The notes beneath the pieces were generated by a model that searched no databases, had not been told where the DNA came from, and worked only from the letters and a program-made list of their open reading frames with translations. 64,000 nucleotides of DNA from the NCBI GenBank assembly GCA_964019135.1, contig OZ025248.1, positions 52,507,670 to 52,571,669 of the forward strand, read 5' to 3'. Source of the stretch: Arenicola marina (lineage: Eukaryota > Annelida > Polychaeta > Arenicolidae). Position 1 is the first letter of the stretch. The number at the start of each line of letters is the position of its first letter. Of this stretch, positions 40,673 through 52,655 are shown piece by piece. A program made the translations under genes and the position numbers.

Positions 40673-40851
40673 CCAGGATTCTAGGCCAAGGGATCAAAAT
40701 CTCGCTATTTTCACTTTAAAGCCATTCGAAAGTTGTTTCCAGCAAACAAACAATTAGAAATGCATAGTAGGCCTACACTTAAAAGAAATATTAGCATTCA
40801 CATTTAACAAAAAATGCAACATTGGCTTAAAAATGTAATGGTAAACCAGAC

Positions 40852-41135
40852 AGGGGCGGTTCTAGGAATTTGAAAAGGGTGCGACCGGGGCGATCTTCCA
40901 AGGGGCGCCCGGGTCTAAGGGGGGCCCGGGTCCGAGGGGGGCCCGGGTCCACTGAAAGTTTTCGACCGGGGGGGAGGGGGCTCCACGCCGCCTCAGATAG
41001 CGTTCTTCCCCAAAAAAGGGGGCCATGCCTCAGATGGTCTAAATTTTGCATTGAAAAACGGCATTCTTCCTCAAAAGTGGGAGGGGGCGGTCCGGACCCC
41101 CTGGACGACCCCCCCCCCCTCCCTCTCTGCATCCA
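40852..41135. mobile_element. Possible hAT-like non-autonomous fragment
   Basis: Starts CAGGGGCGGTTCTAGGAATT, resembling the CAGGGGCGGATC...AGGATTT ends of hAT-superfamily elements, then GC-rich decayed sequence with duplicated GGGGCCCGGGTC. I cannot find a matching inverted end or target duplication, so this is tentative. Confidence 0.35.
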
Positions 41136-43155
41136 CTCTTAAACCTGGCAGAAACGGTATTTTTTGCTCGATATCTGACTGACCGTAATTTAGTTGGAAG
41201 CTATGCCAGTGAACTACAACACATATTTGTGCATAGTTCACCCTTTTGTTGCACCATTTTCGGAATACTGAGCAGGCAACACATTTTATTAACAGCTAAA
41301 TGAAAAGAATAAATGAGTTAATTCATGTTATTATCAGGTCTTAAAATGTAACAAATTTAGATCTTGGCATGATGTTGGCGGGAAACAAGTGCTAATATAA
41401 GGCCTGACGATTAATTAAAGCATTTCTTTTCATCATAAATGTTTTGAAAAAAATAATTCGAAATCTCTTGGTCAGAAATAAATTGCATTAAGGTGGTTAC
41501 ACAATAAATCTAGTATAGTCAGGCTTGCACGAAGCCTATCAGCGGGGTCGAGTTCCGTTTCGCTTAATCACGGTCGCAGCGAACTGTATATACTATTTTA
41601 TGGTTTACAGTTACGGATCCAAGGGACAGGGGCAGTCACAATGTCGACAAACTCCGCCAAGTTCACCAGCGAACGTTTAGTGTGGGGACGCGCTACATAG
41701 TGACGGATCTATGGGGAGGTGAGGGGGGGGGGTGGACACAGCGAGCAGGTATCCGCCCCCGCCCCGCCCCCCCCCCCCCTTCCCCACACACACCTTTTTC
41801 CTGTGAAATGAGCTATGAAAAGGGACGTGCCCCCTTTCTCTGAATCAGTATCCGCCACGGGAAGCTAACTTTATTGCCGTTAGATGGCCTACCCTTATAC
41901 ATACGTACTACCTTTAAAAGACATACCGCGGGACTTATGTATATCCTGTGTGTAGTGGTGCTGTAGCTAGAGGGGCGGGGGGCGGGTGGGGGGCGGGGCC
42001 TTTTCCGATCTCCGCGATTGGCATCCAAGAATTCTTGGAGATCGCGATCAGCTGTTGGCAATTTTTGGGGATCGTTATCCGTTTAATTCCTGGTTCAGCG
42101 CAAAGACCCTTTGCCTATTTACCGCGATCCGTTATAGCAGTCTATGAATTCTTCGATTTTCGCAATATCACCATGCGATTCAGAGGCCTCCCCCCCCCCC
42201 ACCCCCATCAGCTAGACTGTGGCCAACGTTCCTTTACAACGGTTCATATTGAAGGGGCTGTAACGAAAAGGGGTTGGCTGCAGCCGTGCAGTTCCATCAG
42301 AGTATTTCCAACAGAGTGACTTGCGTTACTTCCACCATAGCGTTAATAAATCTAAGTACATGTTTGCATTACTTGTACCAACGTGTATAAAGCATAATAA
42401 GAATTATGACCGGTGAAAATTTGTCAATTGGATAGTTTATGCAGGGTAATATGACGCACATTATGTTAGGGTGTATTTTGTTAAAAATTGAACGAGATGC
42501 CCTGTTTTAGAGAAAATAGGAACATTCCCGCAGTGCGGAAAGCTGTCAGCGGTCGGTTTGTATGTCAACGTAGGGGGATAGTTGGTAAATTCACAGCCCG
42601 GGATTGTGTGAAGCTTCGCCCGTGTGTAGGGTCTATAACAATATTACTGGAGAGATGGGGACTAAGATATCCGAGCGCGGGAATTACGGCAATATGCGAG
42701 GTAAACATGGAACTTTTCTTTTTTGAGGATAGAGAGACGTTTTCTTAGATGGTCACATATCGTAGAATCAATGCGAATACCAGAGCTAAAACAAACAGTA
42801 GCAACTCCATCGTTTTACTGAGATTGACGGATGCATAAAACCTATGACGATTCTGCCTCCCGGTAATGCTAATGAGAGGGTGGAGTCCAAATCACGGGTA
42901 ATTAAGATAGTTTTTTTATAATCAAGGGCCTCGCCCCTGTCACCCTTTTCGCCGAGATTGGCGTTTACCCGTATAAAATAAATATATAGTCAGTACATTT
43001 TGCCACCCAAAAAACTGAAAGCTTTATTACAGAGCCAGGTGTGGTTGAAAAGAGACATGGGTAGATCTAGCTCTTTTACATTAAAGCTCTGCCTTGCATC
43101 AAGTAATACACGGAAATGAGCGACATCATTATGCAGAAAGTAACTGAAAATCGTT
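41136..43155. other. Intergenic, no gene seen
   Basis: Unique sequence with G/C homopolymer-rich patches near 41720-41790 and 41960-42000. Open frames here show no family resemblance. Confidence 0.6.
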
Positions 43156-43161
43156 TTTATT
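43156..43161 (-). terminator. Candidate polyadenylation signal of the Bcl-2-like gene
   Basis: Minus-strand AATAAA about 315 nt after the stop codon. Other A-rich candidates occur nearby, so the choice is uncertain. Confidence 0.35.
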
Positions 43162-43473
43162 TTGTACGAGCACCAAAATCCACACATCAAAAGCATTCAT
43201 GTGAACATTCTTAGCTGCTCTACATTATTTAATAAAACATCTTACAAAGTACACAGTTAATAAAAAAATCATCAAAACATTTCTGAAATGCGAGTAAAAT
43301 TATCCTGCCTTGCATTTGCGATATTTCATTGAGTGATGATTGGGCTTCGCCAGCGAACGGGTTAAATGTGTATACATGAAAATCAGTGCTTTTCAGCCTT
43401 CAGTCACTTGCGTCCAACTTCCCCATTTCATACACAATAATTCATCCGGCTATGCAACTCCACAAACGTGTCG

Positions 43474-43773
43474 TCAATCGAGTTCGGAATCGAATTCGGT
43501 ATTGGTATCGTCCACCATGGATTCCCAACCCCCCTTGCCCGCGATCCAGCCGGCAAATTTGTCCTCGAAGTATCTCAAAGTCATTTCTTTGATTTGGAGG
43601 GCGGCTGCCGTCCCCATCCCCGCCAGTTGGACGGAGGTCTGCGTCAGGCGGAACATGATGGCCACCTGTTCCCAGCCCATTCCGCTCCCCACGTTTTCAT
43701 TGACGATCTGCTTAAACTTGCTGTAACTGGCGTTACGGACCAACTCGGCCACAACGGGTGCTGCATCGATAAA
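43474..43773 (-). CDS. Bcl-2-like gene exon 5 (BH1 and BH2)
   Basis: 300 nt including TGA, phase 0 in (residues 778-876). Encodes ENVGSGMGWEQVAIMF (BH1-like) and FAGWIAGKGGWESMV (BH2), ending in an acidic tail EFDSELD. Acceptor CTCTAG. Confidence 0.9.
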   Translation of the reverse strand, partial: FIDAAPVVAELVRNASYSKFKQIVNENVGSGMGWEQVAIMFRLTQTSVQLAGMGTAAALQIKEMTLRYFEDKFAGWIAGKGGWESMVDDTNTEFDSELD

Positions 43774-46700
43774 CTAGAGGGAAGAGAAGATATATATTTG
43801 AAATACATCGTTATTGATCCATCGCGACAATGAAAAACAATACGTTCGGTGTAGGCTATCATATATCTCTATATTTGGAACGTGCGTTCATCGTTTGTTT
43901 CGACGGTTAAACTTGACAGCCAGTTGCCCTTTTGCACATTTGTGGTCAATGTCAAACGGGCTTGGACAACCCCCCGTAAAATATAACATTATTCGTTTTT
44001 CGTAATATTATTTCAATTTTTCATGATTGTTCATAGCAGACTTATTCAGATAGTCTAACAAACATTTCTTAAATGATAGCAAACTTAATTTTAGCTGACC
44101 TTTTTCCATATTTTTAAATGTTCCATCGATTTGTGCTCTTTGCTCTTTCCTCTTTGTGCAAACAAAACGCTCGAAATTCAAACCTATGACTATGTATTGC
44201 AAAAAAATTAAAATACGATCAGACCTAGATCTATTGTGTTCGCCACTGCTCGCACATAGTTCAACGAGACTGAACTTTAGGTTTTCATTGTCATATTAAA
44301 CACAACAGTTTTAATAGATATCGAATCCCCTCCACTTGCCTCACTGGAACAATTGTTTGATCTAAAGAGTTCGCTCAATTTGCTATTGGTGATCGTCCTG
44401 CATTGCTAATATAGACATGTTTGCCTGCTTACGTAGGCTTGATTACGTATGGATATTCATGTCTGATATGAAAGTAAAAAAAAAAAAACCCCAAAAAGTC
44501 CTCATTGGCAAGGAAGCCGCGTCGCCCTCCATCTGCCTTTGTGATTGGGCTCCAGCAAAAAACTGTCCAAAAAAATGCCTGCATTGTGCTAGCACGCACG
44601 GAGTACGTCATCATCAAAGGTATTCATGAGTCATCAAATGGTATAAATCCAGACCTGGTTTATCGATTTAGGGCACTAACATCAACCAGTACAGCACACA
44701 CAGATCTCAGAAGTCCATTACGAACGCTTCGTGCACTAGTTAGGTCAGCTGCAATTAAGTAGCTAAAATATCCCAAAGATAATTTATTTAGAAACATACT
44801 TTTGATGTATTGAACAATATAACCATGTAGAGATAATTATGGAAACTATGCTTATTGGTGGCACTCGGTAAATAAGATCTAAGTGACGTGACGCGAGGCT
44901 GAGTCAATAGCTGCACTCGACAGCTGTCACTCCGAAACCTCGCCATGGGTACCAATTTTATGGCTATCCTCAGGCCCCGGGACCAATGTTCTGCTATTAT
45001 ATATATCTGGTATAATATAATATATGCAGTATTTTCTTTTATATATATACCTGTTTCGCGCTGCTGCCGACTTTCTTCTCGATTTCTTTCTCCAAGATCG
45101 CTGAAATAACAAAAATAAAACATGAAAAAATGTTTTGTCACGAGGCCCTTGCTGGCTATAACATGCATGGCCATAGTTAAAGGGTGCGCGGCGTATGAAA
45201 GAATTACTCGAGCGCCTCCACGTAACACGAGTTTAATTGGTATGTGTACACAAGCCTATCGGTTGAGATTGAAGAGGGAGGGACAACGTGAACCAGCATC
45301 TCCAGACCACAATTATAGCTATCTGATGCGGCATGGGGTGTGTTATGATGCACGGGCGCTATCTAGTCAGTCATGTAGATGGATTTACATTTTAAGTGAG
45401 TAATTTGTAATATGATTTTAACATTCGATGGTTTTTTATTTTTATGTTATCCTTAGTCGACGTAAAAGGCTTACGTAAAATCACGATATGTCAATAGTGA
45501 AGCAAAGCAATATCATGTTATGGTTCCGTCTTATCGTGTCTTATCTTGTCAATACGCTAATATGACTTGTTTGGTTACATGCTTGCCTCATGGCCGTATG
45601 TAAACATTACATTGACAAACATAAGCAAAACAAATAATGTTAAATATACATTAGAATGATCGTTATTTAGCACGCGGATCAACCGAATTGCTTCAAATCC
45701 ATTTCCAACGTACAAAGTTGGCTATCCCATCCAGGCAGTGGCCATGTTTCGCAGTAAAATGTTAATACTGTTGGCCATGACCCATCCCGCATGTCAGTTT
45801 GTCAGGGCGTGGGTGCCAGAACAAATGGCCTCTTGATGTGAGCTGCATGATTCATGGCCGCAGTGCATGCCCCCCGTTGTCCATGTTACTCGCCAGGGTG
45901 GCCAGGAAAGGCTACGCACTGCCAGCAGGCGCAATAATACATTTACGTAACTGTTTACATAACAAATGGCTTATCGCCGCTCAATATGGGTGTGACAGCT
46001 TTCCGGAATATGCCAAATAACCACCTTGAATTGATTTTATTTTGTTTGTTATTTTAGGGGGTGGGGGAGTCGGGGAGATGGAATATTGTCAAGTTTGATT
46101 GACAAATACAGAATGAGTCATTCATATCTAACATATCACAGGACCCGCATCCGCCCACTGACATAGGCAAGCCGATATAAAGTTGCGTGGGCGAGCGGTC
46201 ATCATACTAAGACAATGACAGATGCTATATTAGCACCTCATAATATAAACATAAGGCTCATTGATCTGCATATATCGTACCCTTTCACTTTGTGTGGTAT
46301 ACGGCGCGTACGGAGGAAATAGACACTCCATCGAGATGGAATCTTTATCTCACGCGACGTCACCTCGCGAATGGGCTAAGAAAGAAGCTGATCTCATGGG
46401 GCGATTTTTTACTGTTATCCTTTGATCAGTAAACAAGGGGACAAGGAAAGAGGAAGTGGTTTCTGGTCCTGTGGGGACTCTTGCAGCTGGCACTGCTTCG
46501 ATATAGCCGCTTAAGTCCCCACGAGTTCAGGGTTTCACAAAGGCCCCGCTTTGTTCAACAACAACCTCTTGCAAATCCTGTGATGGAGGTGGTAAACAGA
46601 TCGGGAAATACCGAGATAGTTCTAAATTATCAGTCCTACCATAACGCCTCTATCACTACCATAGCTGAGGAAAAAAAAGGCAAAGAAGCCTGCTTCAGGA

Positions 46701-49700
46701 CGGAAGCTATATCGATCGATTCCTGTCGGTGGCCATTTTAAGCTATGCGTCGAGGCGCCTTTCCTCCTCAAGCGATTCAGCCGTTCGTGTAGCCGGCTTA
46801 TCGAGGCGGAAAAAAGACTCTCCCCCCCCCCACCCCCTACCACGCCCAAGTTTTTTTTTTTTCGTCCTACTTCTATCCTGCTGCTGGGCTCCATGTGGAC
46901 AGACGCATGAGTCAGCCTCTTGAGCGACGACGGTGGGATAGCATTTGCTTATCGCCCGGTCTTTCTCGTGAGTGCGGTTTGGTGACACGCAACAGCCATC
47001 ATGGCGGCAACTGGACAGGGCGGCCCATGCAGCGGTCGGGACGCTGGGGGGGGGGGGGGGCTAGAGGGCGCTGACATTGTCTGCGAATAGCGACTGCCAG
47101 ACAATGACACGTGACCGCGCGTCCATGCATGCCTGGCAGCACTGCCATCAGAGGCCCCATGGCGCGGCTGCCTGGCCGCACTGCCATCAGAGGCACCTTA
47201 GCGCGGCTGTTAAGCAATGCCATCAGAGGCCCCATAGCGCAGCTGTTAAGCAATGCCATCAGAGGCCCCATAGCGCGGCTGCCTGGCCGCACTGCCATCA
47301 GAGGCCCCATAGCGCGGCCGCCTGGCCCACGGCCATCAGAGGCCCCATAGCGCGGCTGCCTGGTCGCACTGCCATAAGAGGCCCCATAGCGCGGCTGTTA
47401 AGCAATGCTTGCCGCACGTTTCGTGACCGCCGTCGATATCAGGACAAATGGTTAAACGAAACCAGATGGTTCAATTTACATTTGCCTTTCATGTCCAACC
47501 GCGACATAAATCATTGTTATAGTTGCTCAAACCGGGGGTGCCTTGATGTTGTCTGCATTTATTAAGGTTCCCGATGGTAAAAAAATTCGCATTGGAAATG
47601 TCGAATCGTTAGAATGTCGCACATTTGTTGCTCTAAATATTAATATTGTCACGATCAGAATGAATTAAAGGTAATTGAAGTCACGAGGAGCTACCTATTG
47701 TCACCCATATGCCTGTGCCGCGTGCCGCCATTTACACCTCCAGACCCATTATAACGCGTATAAACCGCGTCAGGCACTGATTTCAGCATTAAAAACAAAC
47801 CAAGACCCTCCAGCACTAGTACATCGCTTGTTATGGTATTTCTTGAGGACTTGCCGACACTTTGTGTGGTTTGCACAGCTTTACGTATCATTAATGACAG
47901 TTATTAGCCAGAGTTAACAGCTCTCCTGGCGGCTCGTACCTTCAACAGCTCCCTCGGCGCCACCAGTGGCGCCCTCTTCAGTCTCGGACTGGCTGGGTCC
48001 GGACACCGGACTCGAGGAGGACTTGGGACTGCGCGGGGAATCCAGATTGTAGTGGTCAGCGATAGCGGCCAGCTGCTCCGCGATACGCTCGTAGAGTTCC
48101 TCCTTCTCGGCGTGAGTCCTCTCATGGAATGCCTTGTCTACGATGTGAGCCGGGGGCTTAAATGTACCCTCGAAGGTGGCGCCATCTGGCGGAGAAGAGT
48201 GACGGGGAATGTACTTTTCAATTATATCTTATTAAATTATTTAAACATTTACGTAATGACAAGTGCCCGTCGGCTTCTAACAGAGTTAGTGGGTGGGCTT
48301 ACACGTGGGACCAATGATGAATTTGCAAATACAACTGTTTTCCTGTAACGTGCGGTATTAACGATACAAAGTTCGCGCACGTACCATCGACCCACTTGAT
48401 GAAATAACACACTATCGGATATTTAATTCCTTTAGAAATGGGGAGAGGACATATAAAACATTAACAGTGCCGGGCGAGCTTCTGTTACACCGCCACACAT
48501 GAAGCATTTCTTCATTAAGTAGCACGGTTCCATGTATCGTGTTAATTAATAATGATAAAAAAAACACATGAATATCAAAAAAAAAAACACAATACAGGCA
48601 AAAACAAATACATCACCAAATACGGGTAATATCAGTGACTCATAATTTTTTACGCGCACTTTTCTGTTTTCCCCTGTTGTTTTCCCTTCTAGAGTTGCGT
48701 CCTGCGTGATTTCATCCCAGGATCGAGGGTGATATTGACTGAGACGACGCGCCTGCGGGCTGCGTGCCGTCCAGGTGTGAGGCGCCGGGGTCAAAATCCC
48801 GCATCTCGCCTCTTCTACCCCCCCCCCCTACCCCCCTCCCCTCTTCCTCCTTTACCCCTCCGCCGTCCTAAACCCATGAGCTACCTATCCTGGGTGCCTC
48901 CCACCCTTCCTTATCTTTGGGTGCTCCCTCGGGGTACCCCCGGGCGACGCCCGGCCCCCCGTATACCCTGCTGCCTCCCACTCGGCCCTGATCATTTCCC
49001 AAGGGATCCATCAACACCACACGCAACTGACTATTCCTTTAAAAACCCGGCAGTAGAAGTTACACGCATTACGTCGGCTAAACTTGCTTGGTCCTTGGGG
49101 TCTTATTCCGCCACCGGTTCTTCCAGGGGCGCCCCCCTCCGATGGCTCTCCGGGGAGAGATTGGCCAGAAGATTCACTGCATGTCCCCGCCCGTTGTAAC
49201 CTCAATTCCTCCCCCCCCCCACCCTCCCCCTCCCACACCAACAGCTTCCCTGTTTACCATATCACACACACCGCACTCGCAACAAGCCAGTCATCTGCCG
49301 TGATGAATATTTAACAGTCCGCCGTCCCGTGCTGTATTAGGACATCCCTAGACACGTGCCACCTAATGGTGCCCTAAACGGACGTCGTATATCAACTCTC
49401 GTGCCACCTTACTCATCCACTCATCCACAATCTCCCCTTAAACACTTTCTCACTGCCTCCCGGCTCCCGCAGTCTCGTACCCACCAACACTGTATAACTG
49501 TGCCTTCCACCCCCAACTACTGCCCGGAGAGACAATGCGGCAGCTTATACACGGAACGTGCGCTTCAAGGAATTCCCGATTGCCTTCACAGTTATCCCGA
49601 TGTTGCACGTCCCAGGCGCCCCGACCGGTCGATCGGCCATCGCTTTAAATATCAGCCGCACACTCCTAGGCTTACAGGCTCATCATAGGCTGCCCCTATG

Positions 49701-52655
49701 GATTCGCGGATAGACCACATGGGTTCGTCAAATTTGGAACAAATAATATCGACTTTTACCGTCTGTTTATAGCGTCCAGGCGGATCGAACATAAGTAATC
49801 TTACCAAGTAAATTAATTTAAACAATAATTCCAAATATTTCTTACCTATATCGTCCTCGCTTTCACTCTTGAGCTTCTGGCTGTGGAGAATCCTCTGGTG
49901 CTCTTTGAAGGTGGCGACTAGAAGGTCTGGATCTTCAGCACAAGGCACTTCAATAGCCTCGCGGGATGCGCATAGACCGCTGCCGATTGGCTGATTGGCT
50001 CGGCTGAGAGGGGGCGCTGGTGGCAGCTCCTGAGAACCCGTGCGCGGCACCAAGGGTGTCAGGCCATCCAGGTGCATTCTACGCCTCAGGGAATGGTGTC
50101 CCGAGCGGGAGAGAATGTCATCTTTCGCTGCGGAAGCTGCGACATTGGCAGCAGCGGCAGCAGCGGCGGTGTCGGCCGGAGTTGGCGGCAACGGGGACGA
50201 CGGGTACCAAACGACGGGCGGCTTGCCCGCCGGCGCCAACCCGCCTGTCGTCTGCTCCACGCGCAGCGTCGTCGACTCGTGGAAGGAACGGACGGTGTGG
50301 CTGTCGAAGTCGTATTCCACCTCCACTTTGTGACAATTGTCCACGTAACGTTGCAACAATTTCTCGTGTTCTTTGCTGATCGGTCTGATGATCAGGTTGT
50401 CGGCAGAGCGCGAGCGCTGGCGATTGACGTTCTCGTCTGAAAATAGGTGCGAAGGGTATATTTGTATATATATAGGGATATTTGTGAATGAATCCCACCC
50501 CCGCCCGAATGGACAATGGACAAGCGAATTACACGACCTTGACGAACTGACCAACGCCCACTACGGTCCATAGATAAGCCTAAATCAAATTGAATGGACA
50601 AAAGTATGTATGTGATTAAGAACAGTGTCCCCACATGTCAGTTAACGCGACTCGTGGTCTCTATTACAAAGTTACTTAGCGCTGCCGCTAGGTGTCATTG
50701 AGCTCTGACAACTGTGACCTCTGTGCTAACAAACGAGCAGGCCGCTTCAAAAATTCATATCTAACATGGGTGTTTCGAATGAAAAAAATATCCTGACACA
50801 ACTCTGACGTCTTTAGCTCCAATATTAACGGAGACATATACGTGTGTAAAGATTTGTTTGAAACAGTGACCTTGACCTTTGGCCTACATATGCCAATAAC
50901 TTAATTTGACTGAATTATTGGATACGTCTGTCAGTTCACTGTTGGTAAAAATTGACAACCGTATTCGTTGAATTGCAACGTGTAGTCCGCGAACCACATT
51001 GACGTAACAAACAAATACATTTACAAACCAAACATCGGTATATACATATTGACTTAATGTCCTAATGAGATGCGAAGCATTATAGTTGACAAGGAGATAT
51101 ATATATAACATATGTTATTATTATAAAATATTATCGTTATATTACTGTTATAAACTGGTGAAAAGACCAGAGTGATAAAAAATATTACAACACGAGGAAA
51201 GTACCACATACCTTTTGAACCTTTCTTTTGCTTGCCGCTCCCTTTACGGAACGGCTTTAGGAAGTTACCGAAGACCCATTTCTCCTTCTCGCGAGGTACT
51301 TCTGGGATAAGCGGCTCCTTCTTCTTGCTCCTCACCTCTAGGCGTTTCCATGGCAACGGCGATTTGCGCCTGGTCCTTTCGTCTTGCGGAGGGGGGAGAC
51401 TTCCTTCCTCGGCCTGTCGCAGGAGACTTCCACAATCCCCTTCACTGAAGTGTGGGCGATCATTGCCGGCGTTCACCTCGCTGGGCGTGCTGGAGGAATG
51501 GTTGGACTTGGACTTCTGGCTGCCAGACCGCCTCAAACTGAACTTGAGCTTGCCCTTCTTGGCTTTCTTTCCCCGTAGCGTCGACGGGTCTTCGGGAGCG
51601 CTGGCTACGGCAGCGGTGGTGGCGGTGGCGGTGATGGTGGCGGTGGAGACAGCAGCCAGGGCGGCAGCGGACGCAGCGGATTCTTCCGTCCTCTGCAGGA
51701 GGCCGGGATCCACTTCCTCGGGCGGCGGCACCAAAGTCCCGCCGACCTTGACCCCTTCCACCACCTTGGAGCGCCGGAAACTCTGACGTAGCCTCTCAGA
51801 GGCCCACTTGAAGAAGCTTTTCTTCTTCCTGCGCAGCAATTCATTGTCGCAATACTCATAGTCCTCCGTGCTGGAGCTGCTACTGTCAAACAAACCTTTC
51901 TTCTTGCCCTTAGCTTTGCACTTGATTTTCGGCGGATGCACGGCCAGAAGGAGCTTGTCGCTGGGACTCCGGCTGCGGCTCAGGGCCGCGCCACTGCGCA
52001 GACTCAGTCCGTAGCTGCTCTGCGAGGACACGGAATGTGTCTTGGCCACTGGCTTGTGACCTCCGTACGCATAATCCTCGTGTTCCTCATCCTCATAGAT
52101 CTCTTCAAACTGCTCTTCCGACTCCTCGTCGGGTTCGGCCGGCTCGGCGTAGTCGGGTTCATCGAAGTACTGCTGCTGCTGCTGCTGCTCCGGCGGCGTG
52201 GCGGGTGCGGCGGCGGCGGCGGCGGCGGCGCTGCCCCTCTGTTGGAGGATGAGCTGATCCAGCAGACCGCTGCCGGACACGATGGTCGTGTCGTGTCGCT
52301 GCAGCAGCGTGTAGGGACACTCCTCATAGGCCTCCTGCTCGGAGAAGGCCAGGCGGCCGTCGAAAAGCGGGGGGAAGCCCCTCTGCAGCATTCTCTCCAG
52401 GACCCGTCTGGCCTCCCGCGTCACTTCCGTCACCGTGGCTTTATTCTTCATGGCGGCGTTCAGCCCGTCATCGAGCTCGCCCCCGCTGAGCGGCGGGTTC
52501 CGGAGCTCCTTGGCACGTATGGAAGGCGTATCGAAGACCGGAGCCGCTACCCCAGTCTCAACCCCGACCCTATTCCCTGCTGTGACTGGCCCCGTTTTTT
52601 CCATCATGGCCGCCATCGCCACGTCCAGGGCGGCGCCGTCACTGGTGTCCTCCAT
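43474..52655 (-). CDS. Bcl-2 family protein, BCL2L14 (Bcl-G)-like, with long N-terminal extension (gene model)
   Basis: Five exons (52655-51212, 50436-49846, 48185-47940, 45100-45051, 43773-43474) join in phase to 876 codons plus stop. The C-terminal third carries a BH3-like helix (residues 713-724, with L717, I720, A721, D722), a BH1-like segment (804-818, G810-W811 in place of the usual N-W-G-R) and a clear BH2 (853-864, W853-I854, G858-G859-W860). BH2, the basic-aromatic KKKSFFKWA motif at 277-285 and the acidic tail without a membrane anchor resemble BCL2L14. Residues 1-680 are mostly low complexity: Ala run 143-150, Gln run 157-162, acidic 163-194, several Lys/Arg clusters. Family members regulate apoptosis at mitochondria; whether this one promotes or blocks death cannot be read from sequence. 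The start follows an in-frame TAA 18 nt upstream. It lies head-to-tail upstream of MED14. Confidence 0.85.
43774..45050 (-). other. Bcl-2-like gene intron 4
   Basis: 1.28-kb AT-rich intron; no array or element recognised. Confidence 0.7.
45051..45100 (-). CDS. Bcl-2-like gene exon 4 (50 nt)
   Basis: 50-nt exon, phase 1 in, 0 out (residues 761-777). Encodes AILEKEIEKKVGSSAKQ. Acceptor TTTCAG, donor GTATAT. Supported by phase fit and clean splice sites, not by a family motif. Confidence 0.8.
45101..47939 (-). other. Bcl-2-like gene intron 3
   Basis: 2.84-kb intron. Apart from the 33/39-bp array at 47120-47410 it has a C/G-run patch near 46820-46860 and 47045-47060. No other gene recognised. 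Confidence 0.65.
47120..47410. repeat. 33/39-bp minisatellite in Bcl-2-like intron 3
   Basis: About eight copies of GCCATCAGAGGCCCCATAGC plus GCGGCTGCCTGGCCGCACT or a shorter GCGGCTGTTAAGCAAT ending. The GCGGC..GCCGC part is self-complementary. No splice site copied. Confidence 0.9.
47940..48185 (-). CDS. Bcl-2-like gene exon 3 (BH3-like helix)
   Basis: 246 nt, phase 1 in and out (residues 679-760). Encodes EELYERIAEQLAAIADHYN, which fits the BH3 pattern (hydrophobic-x3-L-x2-I-small-D-x-aromatic), then a Ser/Pro- and Glu/Gly-rich linker. Donor GTACGA. Confidence 0.87.
48186..49845 (-). other. Bcl-2-like gene intron 2
   Basis: 1.66-kb intron. The part 48750-49690 is C-rich and compositionally unlike its surroundings, perhaps an old insertion, but I recognise no element ends or coding motif. 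Confidence 0.55.
49846..50436 (-). CDS. Bcl-2-like gene exon 2
   Basis: 591 nt, phase 1 in and out (residues 482-678). Encodes NVNRQRSRSADNLIIRPISK and HEKLLQRYVDNCHKVEVEYD, then a Pro/Ala-rich stretch. No named domain recognised. Acceptor TTTCAG, donor GTAAGA. Confidence 0.87.
50437..51211 (-). other. Bcl-2-like gene intron 1
   Basis: 775-bp AT-rich intron with no array. Confidence 0.8.
51212..52655 (-). CDS. Bcl-2-like gene exon 1 (start codon)
   Basis: 1,444 nt, phase 1 out (residues 1-481). Starts MEDTSDGAALDVAMAAMMEK; in-frame TAA at 52673-52671 excludes an earlier start in this stretch. Holds the Ala and Gln runs, the acidic DEESEEQFEEIYEDEEHEDY region, and basic clusters including KKKSFFKWA and WVFGNFLKPFRK. 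Mostly predicted disordered by composition. Donor GTATGT. Confidence 0.9.

Noticed and set aside
45122..45403. 93-codon plus-strand frame in Bcl-2-like intron 3
   Set aside because: Opposite strand to a well-supported gene and no family resemblance.
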